From Oscillospiraceae bacterium (GTDB lineage Bacteria; Bacillota; Clostridia; Oscillospirales; Oscillospiraceae), in the NCBI GenBank assembly GCA_017458825.1, contig JAFSZX010000017.1, positions 1 to 64,000 on the forward strand: a DNA stretch of 64,000 nt, read 5' to 3'. Under the pieces are notes generated by a model. That model had not been told where the DNA came from. It searched no databases and was given only the letters and a program-made list of their open reading frames with translations. The position numbers and the translations under genes were made by a program. Each line of letters opens with the position of its first letter. Position 1 is the stretch's first letter. Shown in pieces: positions 59,808-64,000 of this stretch.

Positions 59808-59836
59808 ATGATAGCCGATTTTATATGCGTTTGCAA
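59808..59836 (-). promoter_or_regulatory. Promoter for the AI-2E family gene
   Basis: Minus strand TTGCAA (59836-59831), 17 bp, TATCAT (59813-59808). Confidence 0.7.
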
Positions 59837-59856
59837 TAGATGGGAGCAGGATCGTA

Positions 59857-59885
59857 TTGAAAATTTTTCCTGTACGCGCTATAAT
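59857..59885 (+). promoter_or_regulatory. Promoter for the lipid kinase gene
   Basis: TTGAAA (59857-59862), 17 bp, TATAAT (59880-59885). Confidence 0.82.
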
Positions 59886-59976
59886 GGAGATCCGGCGCAG
59901 GCGCGCCGGACCGTTCGGCGTTGTTCCGCACCGGCGGAGCGCCGCCGTGTATCCGAAAAAGGAGCTTTTATGCCCT

Positions 59977-60870
59977 ATGAAAACCATGCTGTTTATCGTC
60001 AATCCCCGGGCGGGGAAAACACGCTCCCGCGCCCCGCTTTTCGACGCGGTGAGTATTTTTTCCCGGGCAGGTTATCTCGTCCACGTGCACCTGACGGAGG
60101 GCACGGGGGACGCCGCCGCCACCGTCGCCTCTTTGGGCGGTCAGTTTGACGCGGTGGTCTGCGCCGGAGGCGACGGCACGCTCAATGAGACGCTCTCCGG
60201 CTTGATGACGCTGCCGAAGCGTCCGCCGGTGGGGTATCTGCCCTGCGGCAGTACCAACGATTTTGCCGCCAGTCTGCGCCTGCCGCTTCAGATTCCGGCG
60301 GCGGCGGAGGCGGTCATCGCCGGAACGCCCCGTCCGCTGGACGTGGGGCTCCACAACGGGCGGCACTTTGCCTACGTCGCCTCCTTCGGCGCCTTTACCC
60401 GCGCCTCCTACGCCGCGGCGCAAAGCGCCAAAAACGCGCTGGGGCATTTCGCCTATGTGTTGGAGGGACTCAACAGCCTCAATTCCCTGCGGCCCTATCC
60501 CTGCCGCCTGGTGGCGGACGGGGAGATCATTCAGGGGGAGTACATCTTCGGCGCCATCTGCAACACCACTTCCCTTGCCGGTATGATCCGGCTGAACCCC
60601 AATCGGGTGGAGATGAACGACGGGCGGTTTGAACTGCTGCTGCTGGAAAACCCGAAAACGCCGCTGGATCTGCAGAATCTGGTGGTGGCGCTTACCTCCA
60701 TGGAGTATGACTATCCCGGCGTGATCTTCCGCCACGTCCGGCAGGTGACCGTGGAATCGGACGAGGCGATGCCCTGGTCGCTGGACGGCGAATACGCCCC
60801 CGGCGCGCCCTGTGTGGAGATCCGCAATCTGCCCGGCGCGGTAGAGCTTCTGCTGCCCGACAACGCGTAG
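59977..60870 (+). CDS. Diacylglycerol/lipid kinase family protein
   Basis: A 297-aa DAGK-catalytic-fold kinase: MLFIVNPRAGKTRSRAPLFD, VCAGGDGTLNETLSGLM with the nucleotide-binding GGDGT, and YLPCGSTNDFAASL. It phosphorylates diacylglycerol or a related lipid, probably recycling the lipid left by lipoteichoic-acid or polymer synthesis. The start is ATG at 59977; an out-of-frame ATG lies at 59970. Confidence 0.9.
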   Translation: MKTMLFIVNPRAGKTRSRAPLFDAVSIFSRAGYLVHVHLTEGTGDAAATVASLGGQFDAVVCAGGDGTLNETLSGLMTLPKRPPVGYLPCGSTNDFAASLRLPLQIPAAAEAVIAGTPRPLDVGLHNGRHFAYVASFGAFTRASYAAAQSAKNALGHFAYVLEGLNSLNSLRPYPCRLVADGEIIQGEYIFGAICNTTSLAGMIRLNPNRVEMNDGRFELLLLENPKTPLDLQNLVVALTSMEYDYPGVIFRHVRQVTVESDEAMPWSLDGEYAPGAPCVEIRNLPGAVELLLPDNA

Positions 60871-60885
60871 GTATCCGCCCTTTTC

Positions 60886-60918
60886 AGGCGCCGGAACTTC
60901 GATTCCGGCGCCTTTTTG
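60886..60918 (+). terminator. Terminator of the lipid kinase gene
   Basis: AGGCGCCGGAA (60886-60896) and TTCCGGCGCCT (60903-60913), then TTTT. Confidence 0.88.
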
Positions 60919-60972
60919 CGTAAAAAACTCCGTATCCGCCCCGATTCTCCCCGTTTTTTTCGTAAAAAAGTC

Positions 60973-61001
60973 TTGCATCGCGGCGCGGTGTGTGGTATAC
61001 T
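60973..61001 (+). promoter_or_regulatory. Promoter of rimP-nusA-rnpM-ylxQ-infB
   Basis: TTGCAT (60973-60978), 17 bp, TATACT (60996-61001) with an extended -10 TGG. Confidence 0.85.
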
Positions 61002-61028
61002 GCTTACCGTAAGGTGTCATGTTTGTCA

Positions 61029-61054
61029 GAGTGGACGTTCCGTCCGCTCTTTTT
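61029..61054 (+). terminator. Leader attenuator ahead of rimP
   Basis: GAGTGGACG (61029-61037) pairs with CGTCCGCTC (61041-61049, one G-T) and is followed by TTTTT, about 20 bases after the start of transcription and before rimP. NusA is a known factor at such hairpins, so autoregulation of the operon is likely but not shown. Confidence 0.7.
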
Positions 61055-61102
61055 GTTGGGCAAATCGGCATCCGTAAAAACGGACGATATAGGAGCGGCG
61101 CC

Positions 61103-61558
61103 ATGAAAAAAGTAACGGAGCTGGTGGCAGAGCTTGCCGCGCCGGTGGCGGACGCCAACGGCTGTAAGCTATGGGACGTGGAATACGTGCGGGAAGCGGG
61201 TCAGTGGTACCTGCGGCTGTATATTGATAAGGACGGCGGCGTGGACATTCTGGACTGCGAGGCCATCAGCCGCTCCGTCAGCGATCTGCTGGACGAGGCG
61301 GATCCCATCGAGGGGAGCTATATCTTCGAGGTGTCCTCCGCCGGCGCCGAACGGCCCCTCAAGCGACCCGGCGACTTCGCACAGTTTATGGGCAGTCCCG
61401 TGCTGTTGAAAACGTATCAGCCGCGAGACGGGCGCAAGGAGTTCGCCGGCGTGCTGGCAGGGTATGAAAACGGCGCCGTGACGGTGGATATGAACGGCTC
61501 GCCCCTGCGCTTTGAAAAAAACGAGATCGCGCTGGTTCGCCTGCGGGTCGAATGGTAA
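61103..61558 (+). CDS. rimP: Ribosome maturation factor RimP
   Basis: A 151-aa protein: CKLWDVEYVREAGQWYLRLY, IDKDGGVDILDCEAISRSVS, FEVSSAGAERPLKRPGDFAQ and the C-terminal SH3-like part. It assists 30S maturation. ATG at 61103 follows AGGAGC; an ATG 84 bases upstream lies in the attenuator region and is rejected. First gene of the canonical operon. Confidence 0.95.
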   Translation: MKKVTELVAELAAPVADANGCKLWDVEYVREAGQWYLRLYIDKDGGVDILDCEAISRSVSDLLDEADPIEGSYIFEVSSAGAERPLKRPGDFAQFMGSPVLLKTYQPRDGRKEFAGVLAGYENGAVTVDMNGSPLRFEKNEIALVRLRVEW

Positions 61559-61589
61559 TCAGGAACAATGCAGATAAGGAGAAATAGCC

Positions 61590-62645
61590 ATGAAATGTGA
61601 CGAGATCTTTGCGGCGCTGTCCATGCTGGAAAAGGAGCGCGGCATCCCCCGGAATTTTATGCTCGGCAAGATCATTCAGGCGCTGACCACCGCCTATAAG
61701 CGGGACCACGACGGCGTGGAAAACGTGGTGGTGGACGTGGATGAGGACAACTGCGATCTGAAGATGTACGTGCAGAAAACCGTGGTGGAAACGGTGGAGA
61801 ACCCCGGCACGGAGATTTCGCTGGAGGCGGCGAAGGAGCTGTCCGCCCAGCACGATCTGGGCGACGTGGTGAATCTGCCCGTGACCAATGTGGAGTTCGG
61901 CAGGATCGCCGCCGGTAACGGCAAGCAGGTCATCATCCAGGGTCTGCGGGAAGCCGAACACGGCATGATCTACGATGAGTTCAACTCCAAACAGCATGAG
62001 ATCCTCACCGGCACGGTGAGCCGGATCGACCCCCGCAACGGCAACGTGATCCTGCGTCTGGGCGTGGGCAGCGAATCGGCGGACGCGGTACTGCCCGCCG
62101 GCGAGCAGGTCGCCGGCGAGAGCTTCCGGGAAGGTCAGCTGGTGAAGGTATATCTGGTGGAGGTCCGCCGCACCACACGCGGGCCTCAGGTGGTGATCTC
62201 CCGTACCCATCCGGGTCTTGTGCGGCGGCTGTTCGAATTGGAAGTGCCGGAGATCTACGACGGCACGGTGGAGATCCGCAGTGTGGCCCGCGAGGCGGGC
62301 AGCCGCACGAAGCTCGCCGTGTGGTCCGAGGATGAGAACGTGGACCCCATCGGTGCGTGCATCGGTCAGCGCGGTCAGCGCGTCAACGCCATCGTGGAGG
62401 AACTGCGGGGCGAGAAGATCGACGTGATCCGCTGGTCGGAAGACCCCGCGCAGTTCATCGCCGCGGCGCTGGCACCGGCGGACGTGCAGGACGTGATCAT
62501 GGCGGACGAGGGCAAGAACTGCCGTGTCATCGTGCCGGACGATCAGTTGTCCCTTGCCATCGGCAAGGAGGGGCAAAACGCCCGTCTGGCGGCGCGGCTC
62601 ACCGGGTATAAGATCGACATCAAGCCGGAATCCTTCCGGGATTGA
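61590..62645 (+). CDS. nusA: Transcription factor NusA
   Basis: A 351-aa protein of the short Firmicutes type: N-terminal RNA-polymerase-binding domain (about 1-125), S1 domain (about 130-205; EILTGTVSRIDPRNGNVILR), and KH1/KH2 (VDPIGACIGQRGQRVNAIVE and LSLAIGKEGQNARLAARLTG). It lacks the acidic repeats of proteobacterial NusA. It modulates pausing, termination and antitermination. Confidence 0.97.
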   Translation: MKCDEIFAALSMLEKERGIPRNFMLGKIIQALTTAYKRDHDGVENVVVDVDEDNCDLKMYVQKTVVETVENPGTEISLEAAKELSAQHDLGDVVNLPVTNVEFGRIAAGNGKQVIIQGLREAEHGMIYDEFNSKQHEILTGTVSRIDPRNGNVILRLGVGSESADAVLPAGEQVAGESFREGQLVKVYLVEVRRTTRGPQVVISRTHPGLVRRLFELEVPEIYDGTVEIRSVAREAGSRTKLAVWSEDENVDPIGACIGQRGQRVNAIVEELRGEKIDVIRWSEDPAQFIAAALAPADVQDVIMADEGKNCRVIVPDDQLSLAIGKEGQNARLAARLTGYKIDIKPESFRD

Positions 62646-62677
62646 CCGCATAAAACCACACGGGAGGGCTCTTTGAG

Positions 62678-62950
62678 ATGCAAAAAGTAAAGAAACTCCC
62701 CCAACGGCAATGTGTCGGTTGCCGCGTGATGAAAGAAAAACGCTCGCTTTTACGGGTCGTGCGGACGCCGGACGGTGCGATCGCGGCGGATCGGACGGGT
62801 AAGCTCTCCGGCCGGGGCGCGTATCTCTGTCCGGACAGTGCCTGCCTTGCCAAGGCGCGCAAATCCCGGGCGCTGGAACGGGCGCTGGAGACGCAGATCC
62901 CCGAGGCGGTATATGAGGCGCTGGAAGCACAGCTGGCGCAGGAGGCGTAA
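62678..62950 (+). CDS. rnpM: RNase P modulator RnpM (YlxR)
   Basis: A 90-aa protein with RQCVGCRVMKEKRSLLRVV, then GKLSGRGAYLCPDSACLAKA, the conserved DUF448/YlxR motif set. It lies between nusA and the L7Ae-like gene, its invariable place in Firmicutes. Confidence 0.94.
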   Translation: MQKVKKLPQRQCVGCRVMKEKRSLLRVVRTPDGAIAADRTGKLSGRGAYLCPDSACLAKARKSRALERALETQIPEAVYEALEAQLAQEA

Positions 62951-62951
62951 G

Positions 62952-63383
62952 TTGGAGCAGATTTTGTCCTTGATCGGTCTGGCGCGCAAGGCGGGGCGCG
63001 TTGCCGTGGGTGAAGAATCCACCGGCGCGGCGGCGCGGGATAAGAAGGCCCGGCTCCTGCTGGTAGCGGCGGACGCGGCGGATTCCTCTTCCCGTCGGGC
63101 GTCGGTCTTTGCCGAATCGGGCAAGTGCCCGCTGTTGACCGTGGCGCTTACAAAAGCCGAGCTGGGTCACGCGCTGGGATATGCCGACGTGGCGATGCTC
63201 GCCGTGACCGATTTCGGTTTTGCCGCCGCCATTGCCGGAAAGCTGGCATCGCGTGACGAGGCGGCATACGGCGAAACGGCGCGCCATCTGGCGGCGCTTT
63301 CACAGCGCGCCCGGAAGCGGCGGCAGAAAAAACTGCGCCGGAGCGCCGGTACGCGCCCGGAGAAAGGGCGCAAGACAACGTAA
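62952..63383 (+). CDS. ylxQ: L7Ae-family ribosomal/RNA-binding protein (YlxQ)
   Basis: A 143-aa protein from TTG at 62952, seven bases after GGAGG. An in-frame ATG at 62775 inside rnpM is rejected. LIGLARKAGRVAVGEE and the following RNA-binding fold are of the L7Ae/L30e type. The C-terminal 40 residues are a basic tail (QRARKRRQKKLRRSAGTRPE). Confidence 0.9.
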   Translation: MEQILSLIGLARKAGRVAVGEESTGAAARDKKARLLLVAADAADSSSRRASVFAESGKCPLLTVALTKAELGHALGYADVAMLAVTDFGFAAAIAGKLASRDEAAYGETARHLAALSQRARKRRQKKLRRSAGTRPEKGRKTT

Positions 63384-63434
63384 CATCCGCGCACTTGCGG
63401 CGCGTTCGTATCACTGAGATGGAGGTGGCTCAAT

Positions 63435-64000
63435 TTGGGTAGCGTAGGCGGTAAATACAGAGTACACGAGGTGGCGAAGGATTTCGGTGTGCCCACCAAG
63501 CAGATCACGGAGATCCTGACCCGATACGCCCAAACGCCGAAAAACCACATGCAGGTACTGGAGGATAACGAGCTTTCGCTGATCTTCGAGTATCTCACAC
63601 AGCATAACCAGATCGCCAGTATCGTGGAGATCTTTGCCGAGGGCGCCGCCCCCGGTGAGAAGAAAAAGGAAGAAGAACCCGCGCCCCAGCCGGCGCCGGA
63701 GGCGGAGAAGAAGTCCGCGCCCGCGGCGGAGGCGTCCGGAGAGACCGGCGATGCCAGGAGTCCGGAGAAAAAGCCGAAACCGGAGCACGCCCAGCCGGCG
63801 TCCCGTGTGCCCCAGACCAAGGTGGTGGATACCCGTAAGGCCGCCAACGTGAATCTGGATAAATACGATGAGCGCCTGCAGGATATGGCGGAGGGGCGCA
63901 ACGCCCGTATGGGCGGCGGCCGTCGGGATCAGCAGGTGCAGGGCAAGGAGAAGTTCCGCAACAGCCGCCAGCGGCAACAGGGCACCTTCGGCGCCAATAA
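63435..64000 (+). CDS. infB: Translation initiation factor IF-2 (N-terminal part, cut by window end)
   Basis: The first 188 or so residues, from a TTG start at 63435 behind GGAGGTGG. YRVHEVAKDFGVPTKQITEI is the IF2_N domain, followed by the long charged Pro/Lys/Glu/Ala-rich linker (EKKKEEEPAPQPAPEAEKKS) typical of IF-2. The GTPase domain lies beyond the right edge. Confidence 0.93.
   Translation, partial: MGSVGGKYRVHEVAKDFGVPTKQITEILTRYAQTPKNHMQVLEDNELSLIFEYLTQHNQIASIVEIFAEGAAPGEKKKEEEPAPQPAPEAEKKSAPAAEASGETGDARSPEKKPKPEHAQPASRVPQTKVVDTRKAANVNLDKYDERLQDMAEGRNARMGGGRRDQQVQGKEKFRNSRQRQQGTFGAN

Noticed and set aside
58508..60002. Longer version of the AI-2E transporter with about 70 extra N-terminal residues
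   Set aside because: The extension lacks an RBS and overlaps the promoters of both divergent genes; the ATG at 59786 has GGAAGGGGAG.
61386..63287. A 633-codon minus-strand frame opposite nusA, rnpM and ylxQ
   Set aside because: Shadow of a canonical operon.

Overview
The window looks like chromosomal DNA from a GC-rich, Gram-positive Clostridia bacterium, most like the Oscillospiraceae/Ruminococcaceae. This rests on several features: near-consensus sigma-A promoters with AGGAGG-type ribosome binding sites, a T-box leader before ileS, a preQ1-type leader before queT, the gene order rimP-nusA-rnpM-ylxQ-infB, a capsule system of the Firmicutes type (CpsB/C/D plus LCP), a class B sortase, dockerin and cohesin modules, and a SleL-like LysM-GH18 spore-type enzyme. 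No tRNA, rRNA, CRISPR array, integrase or transposase was seen.

Layout. (1) 1-4450: an AT-rich orphan gene, a membrane protein, an intergenic cluster of stem-loops, and a two-gene phage tail-fibre-like module whose large protein ends in a DUF6273-type C-lectin tail resembling a diversity-generating-retroelement target. (2) 4620-6550: queT with an RBS-sequestering leader, then rpsF-ssb-rpsR. (3) 6552-28547: one long leftward surface-polysaccharide locus. It starts with Wzz/BY-kinase/PHP phosphatase, then a sortase B and a probable sortase substrate, an LCP ligase, the initiating sugar transferase, glycosyltransferases, glycerol-phosphate genes (tagD-like, TagF-like), Wzy and Wzx, and ends with capE-capF-capG for UDP-L-FucNAc. 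A second promoter lies in front of capEFG. (4) 28715-32423: a PfkB kinase and a divergent SsuABC/NrtABC-like ABC importer. (5) 32632-38144: a dockerin protein, a membrane-anchored cohesin protein with a long EPETV repeat tail, an MscS channel and a gamma-carbonic-anhydrase-like protein. (6) 38150-39240: an AT-rich island with a promoter, a pseudoknot-capable structured leader, a terminator, a 76-aa protein and a lipoprotein. (7) 39241-48701: uridine phosphorylase, feoB, LysM-GH18, a MarR-controlled heterodimeric ABC exporter, cytidine deaminase and feoA. (8) 48721-50662: an AT-rich XRE regulator divergent from two SHOCT membrane proteins. (9) 50689-55966: two G3E-type GTPases, one with a duplicated His/Cys metal-binding insert, and T-box-controlled ileS. 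(10) 56009-58503: a 68-aa XRE repressor facing a secreted leucine-rich-repeat protein across a palindromic operator, followed by a 40-aa ORF. (11) 58518-64000: an AI-2E-family transporter, a lipid kinase, and the rimP-nusA-rnpM-ylxQ-infB operon, which runs off the right edge.

How the parts fit. The polysaccharide locus encodes initiation (WbaP-like), repeat-unit assembly, flipping, polymerisation, length and phosphorylation control, and LCP-mediated wall attachment. The sortase and its apparent substrate inside the same transcript suggest that polymer and protein display are made together. The cohesin/dockerin pair suggests a small surface-docking device unrelated to a full cellulosome. Everything here is read from sequence and family knowledge; no database search was run.
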